Origin: Pseudomonadota bacterium
GTDB lineage: Bacteria > Pseudomonadota > Gammaproteobacteria > Burkholderiales > Gallionellaceae
Length of the DNA: 7,775 nucleotides
Assembly: GCA_021783525.1 (NCBI GenBank)
Contig: JAJXTT010000071.1
Coordinates: forward strand, 1 to 7,775
Reading direction: 5' to 3'
Part shown: positions 1 through 7,775 of the stretch, in pieces
Position numbering within the stretch: the first letter of the stretch is position 1
Layout: the number at the start of each line of letters is the position of its first letter
Notes under the pieces: generated by a model
The model's database searches: none
What the model was told of the DNA's origin: nothing
What the model saw: only the letters and a program-made list of their open reading frames with translations
Made by a program: the position numbers and the translations under genes

Positions 1-353
1 TCGTAGAAGACCACTTCGCAGATATCCTCCATGCCGTCTGCCAGATAATTCACCACGTCGCCGACGTTTTCCTTTTCGACTTCGTACTGGTTGTATTCGG
101 AATCCATGAACACATACATCGGGTCGGCGAAGTAGGTGTAGGTGCATTCCTTCTTGTCGAGAATGATCTGGTCGAACTTGTCGTCCGCAGAGTACACGGT
201 CTCTTTTCCGGAACCGCTCAGCAGCCCCTTCATTTTCATCTTGACCACGGAACCGTTACGGCCGGAGCGGCTGTATTCGGCTTTCAGGATAACCATAGGT
301 TCGCCGCCCACGTTGATCACGTTACCGGCGCGTAGCTCTTGTGCTGTTTTCAT
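1..353 (-). CDS. efp: Translation elongation factor P (partial, 3' end outside window)
   Basis: EF-P binds between the ribosomal P and E sites and promotes peptide bond formation at consecutive prolines. The visible 117 residues begin MKTAQELRAGNV and cover the N-terminal KOW-like domain and much of the first OB domain; the family is usually about 185-190 residues, so roughly 70 are missing past the left edge. The modification loop reads SGRNG with arginine at residue 32. This is the residue rhamnosylated in EarP-type EF-P, where E. coli has a lysine at the matching position. A purine-rich GAGGGG stretch lies about 8 bases before the ATG and supports this start. The gene is 33 bases downstream of earP on the same strand, so it may be read from the upstream operon. 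I saw no clear promoter in the short gap, but one inside earP cannot be excluded. Confidence 0.96.
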   Translation of the reverse strand, partial: MKTAQELRAGNVINVGGEPMVILKAEYSRSGRNGSVVKMKMKGLLSGSGKETVYSADDKFDQIILDKKECTYTYFADPMYVFMDSEYNQYEVEKENVGDVVNYLADGMEDICEVVFY

Positions 354-386
354 GTTTACTGCCCCTCAAAATTCAAGGCGCGGATT

Positions 387-1526
387 CTATTCATTTTGAC
401 GGTAAAAATCCAGTAGATTCAACGCGAGGTTATTGGGCGCTAACTTGCGCGCCCATCCCTCCCCGCGCCGTGTCAGCACCTCGATCTGGACCAAAAAACG
501 CTGCCACGCCTCGGCGACCCCCTGCCCCCCGTTCCAGGCCTCCCACAGATACCGTACCGCTTGGGCGGTTTCTGGCGGAAAACCAGCCACATAGCGCACC
601 CGCAGGGCCTCCAGTTTCGCCAGATGCACTCCGTCATGCTGGGGATATATCTGCCAAATGAAAGGCTTGGCGGCCCACTGCGCCCGCACGCAGGAATCCT
701 CGCCGCGCACGAAATTGACGTCGCAGGCCCACAAAAGTTCATCGTAGCGCTCCTGCTCGACAAAAGGCAGCACATGTACGCGCAAATTGCCGCGCTGCCA
801 GACATCTCCCGCCTTGCCGGCCGAATGCCCAAAGAATGCCGCCACCTGCGGCAGGGAGCGCCCCTCCGGCAACAGGCAGGTCACGGGCTGCGCACCAAGC
901 TCCCATCCTTGCAACAAGCCTTCCATCGCCTCGTTCTCGTAGCCGAACAGGGATACGCGCAATTCGCCTGCCGCCCGCTCCTGCACGCCCAGACTGTGCC
1001 AGTAGCGATGCTGCGCTGCGCCATCGGACTGAAACGCGTCGCGCCGCGCCAGCAAGTCGCGCTCCAGCAGCAGACCGCCGGTCCTTTCGGTAAAACCCGG
1101 GAAAAAGAAGTATTTGGTCAGCGGCAAGCTCGGATGCGGAGACGGCAGTTTATGACACCCTTCCACCCAGTCCTCGGCAGAGAGATATTCGAGATTCAGC
1201 CACACGGGTTTGCGCTCTCGTGCCGCCATTGCAGCCATGTATCCAGGCGGAAGCTTGCAGGCGAACGCCTCGATCACGAGGTCGGCAGGCTCTACCGCTG
1301 GGAAAGCGGCCGGCCAGCGCCGTACTTCCACTCCGCGACAAAGTTGCCGCTCCAGCGCTACATCCGCCTCGGAACACAGGCGATGGAAGCTGGCCAGGTC
1401 ATCCACCCACAAGCGTACCGCCAGCCCATGCTCGTTCGCCAGCTGCCGGGCCAGACGCCAGCACACGCCTATGTCGCCGTAGTTGTCGACGACATTGCAG
1501 AAGATGTCGCACGACTCATTCCGCAT
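387..1526 (-). CDS. earP: EF-P arginine-32 rhamnosyltransferase EarP
   Basis: Cytoplasmic GT-B fold glycosyltransferase (formerly DUF2331) that transfers rhamnose from dTDP-rhamnose to Arg32 of EF-P. The protein is 379 residues, the normal family length. Family hallmarks visible are CDIFCNVVDNYGDIGVCWRL at residues 6-25, NLEYLSAEDW near 111-120, KLPSPHP near 126-132, KYFFFPGF near 138-145 and VRGEDSCVRAQW near 273-284. D14, D18 and E276 align by eye with the catalytic or binding residues reported in studied EarP proteins (Asp13, Asp17 and Glu273 in Pseudomonas putida). An earlier in-frame ATG at 1577 would add 17 residues, but residue 1 here sits just ahead of the conserved CDIF motif and follows GGAGG at 6-base spacing, so this start is preferred. 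It overlaps the end of the upstream permease gene by 11 bases and lies directly upstream of its substrate gene, efp. The protein itself has two PPX sites, PPG near 93 and PPE near 317. Confidence 0.95.
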   Translation of the reverse strand: MRNESCDIFCNVVDNYGDIGVCWRLARQLANEHGLAVRLWVDDLASFHRLCSEADVALERQLCRGVEVRRWPAAFPAVEPADLVIEAFACKLPPGYMAAMAARERKPVWLNLEYLSAEDWVEGCHKLPSPHPSLPLTKYFFFPGFTERTGGLLLERDLLARRDAFQSDGAAQHRYWHSLGVQERAAGELRVSLFGYENEAMEGLLQGWELGAQPVTCLLPEGRSLPQVAAFFGHSAGKAGDVWQRGNLRVHVLPFVEQERYDELLWACDVNFVRGEDSCVRAQWAAKPFIWQIYPQHDGVHLAKLEALRVRYVAGFPPETAQAVRYLWEAWNGGQGVAEAWQRFLVQIEVLTRRGEGWARKLAPNNLALNLLDFYRQNE

Positions 1527-2715
1527 GCAATGCCTCCACCGGATCCAGCCGTGCCGCGCGCATGGCCGGCACCACACCGGCCAGCAGGCCGATGCTGATC
1601 GCCGTCAGCTCGGCCAGCACGGCAAACAGCCATGGCGTATGCACCGGCAGCGCGGGGAACAGCCAGTGCAGTCCCTGCGCGATGCCGATGCCCAGCGCCA
1701 GCCCCATCAGGCCGCCCAGCGCGGAGAGCAGCATGGCTTCGCTCAGGAACAGGTTCAGCACCTGCCTCTCGCGCGCGCCCAGCGCCCGCAGCAGGCCGAT
1801 CTCGGCGGTGCGTTCGGTCACGGCCATGGTCATGATGGTGAGGATGCCGACGGCGCCGACCAGGAGCGAGATACCGCCCAGCGCGCCGACGGCGAAGGTG
1901 AGGATGTTCAGCACCGAGCTCAGCACTTCCAGTGCCTTCTCCTGCGAGATCAGCGTGAAATCCTCGCGCCCATGCCGTTCCTTCATGCGCTCGGTGAGGA
2001 TGCGGATGACCGTGTCCGCATCGACATCGGCGCGGTAGCTGACATTGACCTCCATCAGGCCGGGACGGTTGAACAGCTCCATCGCACGCGCCGCCGGGAT
2101 GAACACGGTGTCGTCCATGTCCATGCCGAGAATCTGCCCTTTGGATTCCATCACGCCGATCACGCGGTAGCGTTGCCCGCCGATGCGCAAATACTGCCCC
2201 AGGGGGTTCATGCCGCTGAACAGCTCCTGTTCGATCTTGGACCCGATCACGACCTGCGCGCGCGCCTGCTCATCGTCCGCATCCGTCCAGAAGCTGCCGC
2301 TCTGCAACTTCATGGTGAACGCTGCGCCGAAATCGCGCCCCTCCCCCAGCACCATGGTGCGCCGCGTCCTGCCGTTGGCGCGCACTTCGGCCGTGCCCAC
2401 CAGGCCGGGGATGACGTGTTCGACATAGGGCAGGCGGCGCAAGGCATCGGCATCCTCCAGCGTCAGCGGCCTGACCGAGCCGAAGATGCCGACATTGCCG
2501 CCCTGCGTCTGCGTCTTGCCCGGCTGCACGCTGATGATGTTGGTACCGAACTGCGAGAACTCGGACAGCATGAACTGGTGCAGGCCTTCGCCGATGGAAG
2601 TGAGCAGGATCACGGCGGCGATGCCGATGGCGATGCCCAGCCCGGTGAGGAAGCTGCGCATCCGGTAGGTGAGGAAACTGGATGTGGTCAGGGTGATCAG
2701 ATCGCGCAAGTACAT
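1516..2715 (-). CDS. ABC exporter permease 2 (MacB periplasmic core + FtsX domain)
   Basis: Inner-membrane subunit of a MacB/LolC/YknZ-like exporter, 399 residues. It has the expected layout: a first membrane helix at about 22-42 followed by the IGEG motif, a large periplasmic core domain at about 45-260, then three helices at about 268-298, 322-348 and 363-385. The C-terminal MRAARLDPVEAL motif at 385-396 is the cytoplasmic signature of this family. GTNIISVQPG near 58-67 and the segment after helix 2, ERTAEIGLLRALGAR, are also typical. The ATG is 4 bases after the stop of permease 1, and an AGGTGA sequence overlapping that stop acts as the ribosome binding site. It is clearly related to the upstream permease but diverged, so the two probably form a heterodimer served by one ATPase. 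The substrate is unknown. Confidence 0.9.
   Translation of the reverse strand: MYLRDLITLTTSSFLTYRMRSFLTGLGIAIGIAAVILLTSIGEGLHQFMLSEFSQFGTNIISVQPGKTQTQGGNVGIFGSVRPLTLEDADALRRLPYVEHVIPGLVGTAEVRANGRTRRTMVLGEGRDFGAAFTMKLQSGSFWTDADDEQARAQVVIGSKIEQELFSGMNPLGQYLRIGGQRYRVIGVMESKGQILGMDMDDTVFIPAARAMELFNRPGLMEVNVSYRADVDADTVIRILTERMKERHGREDFTLISQEKALEVLSSVLNILTFAVGALGGISLLVGAVGILTIMTMAVTERTAEIGLLRALGARERQVLNLFLSEAMLLSALGGLMGLALGIGIAQGLHWLFPALPVHTPWLFAVLAELTAISIGLLAGVVPAMRAARLDPVEALHAE
1533..1537 (-). promoter_or_regulatory. Ribosome binding site that sets the earP start
   Basis: GGAGG on the minus strand lies 6 bases before the ATG at 1526 and inside the last codons of the upstream permease gene. It is a near-perfect anti-SD match and is the main reason to prefer the 379-residue EarP over the version starting at 1577. 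Its place inside the permease gene fits translational coupling. Confidence 0.75.
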
Positions 2716-2719
2716 GGCA

Positions 2720-3924
2720 TCACCTGCCCGCCAACGCCGCCACAGGGTCGAGCCTGGCCGCGCGCCGCGCCGGCCAGACGCTGAACAGGATGCCGGTACC
2801 CAGCGCCGTGAAACAGGCCGCCAGCACCGCCCACCACGGCGGACTGACCGGCAGGGCAGGATAGATCTGTCCGATGATCATGCTACCCCCATACCCCAGT
2901 GCCAGGCCGGCGACACTGCCGGCGGTCGAGAGCAGTGCGGCCTCGGCGAAGAACAGCATGCGTATCTGCTTGCCCGGCGCCCCCAGCGCCTTGAGCAGGC
3001 CGATCTCCTTGATGCGCTGCGCCACCGCGATGAGCATCACGTTCATGATCAGCACCCCCGCCACGGCCAGGCTGATCGCGGCGATGCCGCCCACGGCCAT
3101 GGTCAGCGTGGTGAGGATGCGATCGAAGGTGGCAAGCACCGCATCCTGCGTGATGACGGTCACATCCCTCTCGCCGCTATGGCGCTGGACCATGATCTCT
3201 TCGGCATCGTGTTTGGCCTGCTCGATGTAATCGCGGTTCCTGGCTTCGACGAGGATGCGGAACAGGCTTGATGTGTTGAACAGTTGATGTGCGGAGGCAA
3301 CCGGAATGATGACCAGTTCATCCGTGCGCATGCCCATGGATTCGCCTTGCGAGGCGAGCACGCCGATCACGCGGAAACGCCGGTCGCCCAGCCTCACCCA
3401 CTGCCCCACGGCCTGCTCGTTGCCGAACAGTTCCTGCTTCATCTGGTTGCCGAGCACGCACACCGACGCGCCTTCCTGGATATCCCCCGCCGGTAAGAAC
3501 CGGCCGATACCGATGCTCATGTGGCGCACTTCCAGCAAGTCGGAAGTGGAGCCAAGCACGACCACTTCGCGATTCAATGCACCGCGCGACAGCGTGGCCG
3601 AGCCAACCGTCAGCGGCGCGATGCGCTTGATGGCGCGGCTGCGCAGCAAGGCCTGGGCGTCGTCCAGCGTGATGTCGCGCGGCGTCTGCCCCGACATCAG
3701 GCCCGGCCCGATGCCTGCGGTTTCGGTACGCCCCGGCAGCACGATGACCAGGTTGGTGCCCAGCGTGGAGAACTGGTTCACCACGTAGCGGCGCGCGCCT
3801 TCGCCCAGTGCGGTGAGCACCACCACCGCGGCCACGCCGATGGACATCGCCAGCATCATCAGCAGCGTGCGCGTCGGGCTACCGCGCAGGCTGCCGTATG
3901 CGAACTGAAAGGTGTCGGCGAGTT

Positions 3925-3928
<4 letters not shown>
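2720..3928 (-). CDS. ABC exporter permease 1 (MacB periplasmic core + FtsX domain)
   Basis: Inner-membrane permease of 402 residues with the same four-helix layout as its neighbour: helix 1 at about 22-40 followed by LGEG, a periplasmic core domain at about 45-265, and three FtsX-domain helices at about 275-302, 326-352 and 366-386. The C-terminal ARRAARLDPVAAL at 387-399 and the post-helix motif RIKEIGLLKALGAP at 305-318 are family signatures. GTNLVIVLPGRTE near 57-69 matches the beta strand region of the MacB core domain. The start ATG shares the bases ATGA with the ATPase stop, so its translation is probably coupled. PPW in the last periplasmic loop (363-365) is a likely EF-P-dependent site. 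It is a separate permease, not fused to an ATPase as in true MacB. Confidence 0.9.
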
Positions 3929-4601
<673 letters not shown>

Positions 4602-4605
<4 letters not shown>

Positions 4606-5783
4606 TTCGCTGGCTTGAGTTCTTCAGGCACGACCTTCACGCCCGCCTTCACCCCCGGCCGGTCCAGCGAAGACACGATACGGTCGCCCTCGTCCAGGCC
4701 GGACAGCACCTCGGCGTATTCCCAGTTGGACAAGCCGGTGGTCACCTTGCGTTCCTCCAGCACGCCGTTGCTGCCGTAACGCAGCACCCGATTGCCTTCC
4801 AGCAGCGTCTGGGCGGGGATGCGCAACACGTGTTCGCGGGTGTCGTACACGATCTCCACATCGGCGCTGTACCCCACCAGCAGGTTGTCCTCGTCGGCAA
4901 GCTTGTCGAACTCGACTTCCACTTCGACCGTGCGCGCCTGCTTCTCCAGGTCGAGCACATACGGTGCGATGCGCCTGACCTTGCCGCCGAAAATGCGCCC
5001 CTTGATCGCATCCAGCGTGATACGGCTGAACTGCCCGACCTTGATCTTGGATGCGTCGACCTCGTCGATGGGGGCACTCACGTACATGCAGCTGTCGTCA
5101 ATCAGGTCGATGGCCGGCACTGTCGGGATGCCGGGAGGAGACGGCGTCGCGTATTCGCCCAGCTCGCCGCTGATGTCGGCCACCACACCGTCGAACGGCG
5201 CCCGCAACACCATGCGCTCCAGCCCTGCCCGGGCCAGTGCGATACGCGCCTTGCTCTGCTCGATATCCGTGCGCGCGGCCTCGCAGGATGCCTTGCGCGA
5301 GGCGGCATCGCTCACCGCCTTATCCAGGAGCTGCGAGGAGATGAACCCCTTGTTCTTCAGCTCTTGCGAACGATCCGCCTCGCGCTGCGCCGCTTCGGCC
5401 AGCGTACACACCTCCTGCACGCGCGTGACCGACGTCTTCAGCTGTTCCTGCGCCAGTCTTTCCTGTGCATGCAGATCGTTATCCCACAACTCCAGCAGCA
5501 CCTGCCCCTTGCGCACACGCTGCCCTTTCTTCACCAGCAGTCCGGAGATCTGCCCGCCGGCGGGCGGCGACATCTTGGCGCGGCGGCAGGCGTTCACCGT
5601 ACCCGCGCGGGTGTTGCTGACCGACGCCTCCACCGTGCCGCGCTCCACCTTTTGCAGCGTCACAGGGATCGGTTTGCCGCGAGTGAGATAAGCGATACCG
5701 CCCAACAGGACGGTGACGATGACAACGATGAGTGCGATCTTTGCGTAGTGTGAAGAAGTCTTGCCGAGTTGCGGGAAAGTCAT
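4602..5783 (-). CDS. Periplasmic adaptor (membrane fusion protein, MacA/HlyD family) of an ABC exporter
   Basis: Adaptor of 393 residues anchored in the inner membrane, linking the permeases to an outer-membrane channel or presenting substrate to them. A single N-terminal helix at about 15-34 acts as uncleaved anchor. A split lipoyl-like domain follows (about 60-103 with PPAGGQISGLLVKKGQRVRKG, and about 190-215 with LRAPFDGVVADISGELGEY). Between its halves is a short alpha hairpin at about 104-188 with its tip near KNKGFISS. A beta-barrel domain (about 225-315) and membrane-proximal domain (about 316-385) complete the fold. Four cysteines are present at 66, 126, 167 and 232. AGGAG lies 5 bases before the ATG, supporting this start. 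It is the first gene of the probable operon. No TolC-like gene is in the window, so the channel, if any, is encoded elsewhere. Confidence 0.9.
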
Positions 5784-5824
5784 TGCTGCTCCTGACCGTT
5801 CGCTGCCATGATGAAGCCGAAGGA

Positions 5825-5885
5825 TGTGCCGATAACGGGGGTCGAACTGGCGATCTTCGGGTTACGAAACCGACTCCATATCGAC
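5825..5885 (-). pseudogene. tRNA-Thr(CGU) relic lacking the D arm
   Basis: The sequence reads as a tRNA with one arm missing. A 7-base acceptor stem pairs completely, with one G-U pair (GTCGATA at 5879-5885 with TATCGGC at 5828-5834). The anticodon arm at 5857-5873 has the loop TTCGTAA with anticodon CGU for threonine, and one mismatch at the loop end of its stem. The T loop TTCGACC at 5840-5846 is normal, but its stem has two mismatches. Between acceptor and anticodon stem there are only 5 bases where about 19 are expected, so the D arm is gone. The 3' end reads ACA where a mature tRNA has ACCA. The body resembles E. coli thrW, from memory. Deletion plus stem decay favours a pseudogene. It could instead be the trace of an integration site. 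Confidence 0.6.
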
Positions 5886-5935
5886 AGCGCCAAATTATCT
5901 GTTGTTACCCACATCGTAAAATTGCGGGCGGCGAC

Positions 5936-5963
5936 ATTATATCCAAAGTACCGCGTGCCTCAC
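5936..5963 (-). promoter_or_regulatory. Candidate sigma-70 promoter of the exporter-earP-efp operon
   Basis: A perfect TATAAT -10 box lies at 5936-5941 on the minus strand. At 16-base spacing the -35 position is GTGAGG (5958-5963), a poor match that keeps only the central TGA. Transcription would start near 5929 and give a leader of about 145 bases that includes the tRNA-like relic before the adaptor ATG. It is the best promoter-like sequence in the gap and faces the operon, but the weak -35 leaves doubt. Confidence 0.4.
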
Positions 5964-5976
5964 CTGTAAGTGTGAG
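5959..5976. repeat. Short inverted repeat over the candidate -35 region
   Basis: CTCAC at 5959-5963 and GTGAG at 5972-5976 are perfect inverted copies separated by 8 bases. The repeat overlaps the -35 position of the candidate promoter, so it could be an operator. It has no following T run on either strand and is too short to call a terminator. A chance 5-base repeat is quite possible. Confidence 0.2.
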
Positions 5977-6021
5977 CCCGTTTCGATCTCGATCCTTCAG
6001 ACGAACGCAGTCTCCGCCAGG

Positions 6022-7775
6022 CTATTGTGTCGGCGGTATATCCTTGAGCGCGGATACATGGGTCGCATAAACGCCGGCCCAGCTATTCCCTGCGGGATTG
6101 ATGGTCGACACCGTCATCGTCACCCAGCCATTGCGGATGGCCTCACGCTCGATCCCGACGGACGATACCGTTGAATCGGACGGAGCACTTGCATCGAGCT
6201 TCGCGACGAAGTCCCCCACCTCGATCACCGGGATGAAGTCGGTGAGCGCTCCGTTGGCGTAACCAACGCCGTAGATTCCGCTGCTCGGCACCGTGACGCC
6301 GCTAATGGGATACCTGCTGCCCTTGAAGATCACGCCGCGTGCTCCGTCAACAGCCACAAAGGCTGAGGAACGCCAACGCGGCGGCTCCCCATCGCTGGCA
6401 TCGGTGGTGCTCCCGCTCCCGGGAGGACGTCCCGAGTAAACCCAATAGAGGAAGTCCTGGAACGTATTTCCGGCGCCGGCGCGGGCCACCATCAGGGTCT
6501 TTCCGCTCGCGGTGTCGTTGATGAAGATGCCCTGGTTGACGGAGACCGGCATCGTTATCGTGCCACCAGTCCCGCCTTGGTCGATGGGCAGATTGCAGTA
6601 GGCAATGAGGTCCTTGTTCCCGTCGGTCGGGCAAGTCAGAGCGATGCCTCGCATATCCGTTCCCCACGCGCCCCAGAAGGCTACATGGCGCCCATCATAG
6701 GCAAGGCCTTCGCCGAACGTGGCGAACGTCGCTCCCGCGATGGGATTTCCACCCTGATCCGGCACGGGGTCGCCGATCTGGACGATGGCTGTGAGAGACG
6801 GCTGATCGTTTAGAGGCGCAATGTAAATACCGCCCTTCGTCGGGGCATTCTCGTTATCAAGCCCGGTAAACACGATCTTGCCGGCCGCGGCACTAGGCGG
6901 AGCCGTCGAGCCGAATGGAACCGATTGCCCCGGGATCATCGTGTTGCTATCCGCGATGAGCATGACCGGACTCGCGGGGACCGAAATATCCCTGAAATAG
7001 ACGCCGGTCTTGCCGATCGTCAGTAAAGGATTGCCGGGGTCCGGCACCGTGAAGTTGCCTTTGAAGGCGATGTACTTGCCGTTGGCTGCAGTGGGCGAGC
7101 CGGGGAACACATCGAATCTGGTTCCCGCCGGCGCTCCCGGCACCTGAAAGTACGAGAATGCCGGCACGTTGCCGAGAACGTTGGCCGCGGTAGCCACCGT
7201 GCCATTGATCCGGATGAAGACCCCGGTGGTTCCGGCTCTCGTCTCCAGTTGAGTGACAGGATCAATATAATCCCAGACCGGTTGTGAGTTTCCGCGCGTG
7301 GCGAGCAGGCTGGACGAAATATCGATACGCGGGATGGAAGGGGTTTCCGTAAAGGTTACCCCGAGGTTGTTGGGATCGGGAACAAGCGTCGCGTTATCGA
7401 CGATCGTCTGCAATGCCGGCGATGAACAGAGATCGACCACCCACACCCCCCGATGCGGTTCCCCCCCCGAAGATCCGGACCCGCCGGGGATCTTGGCGCG
7501 TGCCCGGAATACCACCTCGCCATCGCTGTTGACCGAAGGCTGGTTGTAACTGAAGAAATTCATGCTGGGGTCGCCCGGCGGCGTGTACGTGTTATTCACA
7601 ACGGTCACCCACTTGCCGGTCGCGTTGCCGATTGCGTTGGTACATCCACTGACGGGAGGGCTCGTACTGCCTCCGCCACCGCAGGTGGCCAACAGGATGA
7701 CACCGCTCGATGCCATTGCAACGCGAAGTGCACGCCAGGCGAACGCCCGGCTAGCGTCTGTACCAGCCTTCGCTG
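6022..7775 (-). CDS. Putative secreted lipoprotein with NxxGxxAF-like tandem repeats (5' end probably outside window)
   Basis: From the ATG at 7716 the protein has 564 residues, but the frame stays open to the right edge and the true start is probably beyond it. The ATG has no ribosome binding site and leaves only 11 uncharged residues before the lipobox-like LLATC (Cys 12 from that ATG). The in-frame upstream codons add AFAWRALRVA with arginines, giving a normal signal peptide. A GGGGS-type linker follows the cysteine. The rest repeats two short motifs: G..[VI][AV]F (near 66-70, 213-218, 279-283, 342-347, 460-464) and G[VI][YFW] (near 90, 165, 238, 296, 396, 480, 548), together with [VI]..GD.VP-like segments. 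This resembles proteins called choice-of-anchor NxxGxxAF repeat proteins, possibly a beta-propeller outside the cell. The exact role is unknown. It ends in PPTQ with no C-terminal anchor, and likely belongs to a separate transcript from the downstream operon. Confidence 0.75.
   Translation of the reverse strand, partial: AKAGTDASRAFAWRALRVAMASSGVILLATCGGGGSTSPPVSGCTNAIGNATGKWVTVVNNTYTPPGDPSMNFFSYNQPSVNSDGEVVFRARAKIPGGSGSSGGEPHRGVWVVDLCSSPALQTIVDNATLVPDPNNLGVTFTETPSIPRIDISSSLLATRGNSQPVWDYIDPVTQLETRAGTTGVFIRINGTVATAANVLGNVPAFSYFQVPGAPAGTRFDVFPGSPTAANGKYIAFKGNFTVPDPGNPLLTIGKTGVYFRDISVPASPVMLIADSNTMIPGQSVPFGSTAPPSAAAGKIVFTGLDNENAPTKGGIYIAPLNDQPSLTAIVQIGDPVPDQGGNPIAGATFATFGEGLAYDGRHVAFWGAWGTDMRGIALTCPTDGNKDLIAYCNLPIDQGGTGGTITMPVSVNQGIFINDTASGKTLMVARAGAGNTFQDFLYWVYSGRPPGSGSTTDASDGEPPRWRSSAFVAVDGARGVIFKGSRYPISGVTVPSSGIYGVGYANGALTDFIPVIEVGDFVAKLDASAPSDSTVSSVGIEREAIRNGWVTMTVSTINPAGNSWAGVYATHVSALKDIPPTQ

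Noticed and set aside
1483..2784. 433-residue plus-strand open frame, plus a 345-residue one at 561-1598
   Set aside because: They lie opposite the permease 2 and earP genes, whose conserved motifs are clear. The products are rich in His, Gln, Arg and Ala with no recognisable domain, as expected for mirror frames in GC-rich coding DNA.
5825..5885. A functional tRNA-Thr gene
   Set aside because: The D arm is absent, two T-stem pairs and one anticodon-stem pair are broken and no CCA follows the acceptor stem.
5894..5899. GATAAT as a second -10 box, 8 bases before the tRNA-like element
   Set aside because: No acceptable -35 at 15-18 bases; TATAAT at 5936-5941 is the better match. It may be a remnant of the old tRNA promoter.
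5959..5976. The inverted repeat as a CRP site or terminator
   Set aside because: The half-sites are in the order TCAC...GTGA, opposite to the CRP pattern, and no T run follows on either strand.

Overview
The window comes from a GC-rich proteobacterium, most likely a betaproteobacterium. The best clue is a neighbouring efp/earP pair of the arginine-rhamnosylation type, which is typical of Betaproteobacteria and some Gammaproteobacteria. The genus cannot be read from the sequence; a Nitrosomonadales-type organism is only a guess. Every gene I can support lies on the minus strand, so transcription runs from right to left.

Layout from right (upstream) to left: (1) 6022-7775 encodes a secreted, probably lipid-anchored repeat protein whose modules resemble the NxxGxxAF family; its start is probably beyond the right edge. 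(2) 5784-6021 is a 238-base gap holding a candidate promoter, a small inverted repeat and a tRNA-Thr(CGU)-like sequence that has lost its D arm. (3) 1516-5783 encodes a MacAB/YknXYZ-like ABC exporter: a membrane-fusion adaptor, a separate MacB/LolD-type ATPase and two different MacB/FtsX-type permeases. (4) 387-1526 is earP, the EF-P arginine rhamnosyltransferase. (5) 1-353 is the 5' part of efp, which runs off the left edge.

The six genes from adaptor to efp look like one operon. The adaptor/ATPase and ATPase/permease junctions are 4-base ATGA overlaps, the two permeases are 4 bases apart, permease 2 and earP overlap by 11 bases, and earP and efp are 33 bases apart. EarP would transfer rhamnose from dTDP-rhamnose to Arg32 of EF-P, which then rescues ribosomes stalled at proline runs. 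EF-P keeps Arg32 in the expected loop, and EarP keeps the residues matching known catalytic positions. The exporter would move an unknown substrate from the inner membrane or periplasm outward; no outer-membrane channel gene is present here.

The most unusual items are the D-armless tRNA-Thr relic in the presumed operon leader, the coupling of an ABC exporter to the EF-P modification gene, the two-permease exporter, and the repeat lipoprotein. None proves a wholly new system. The long plus-strand reading frames are mirror images of these genes and were not annotated.
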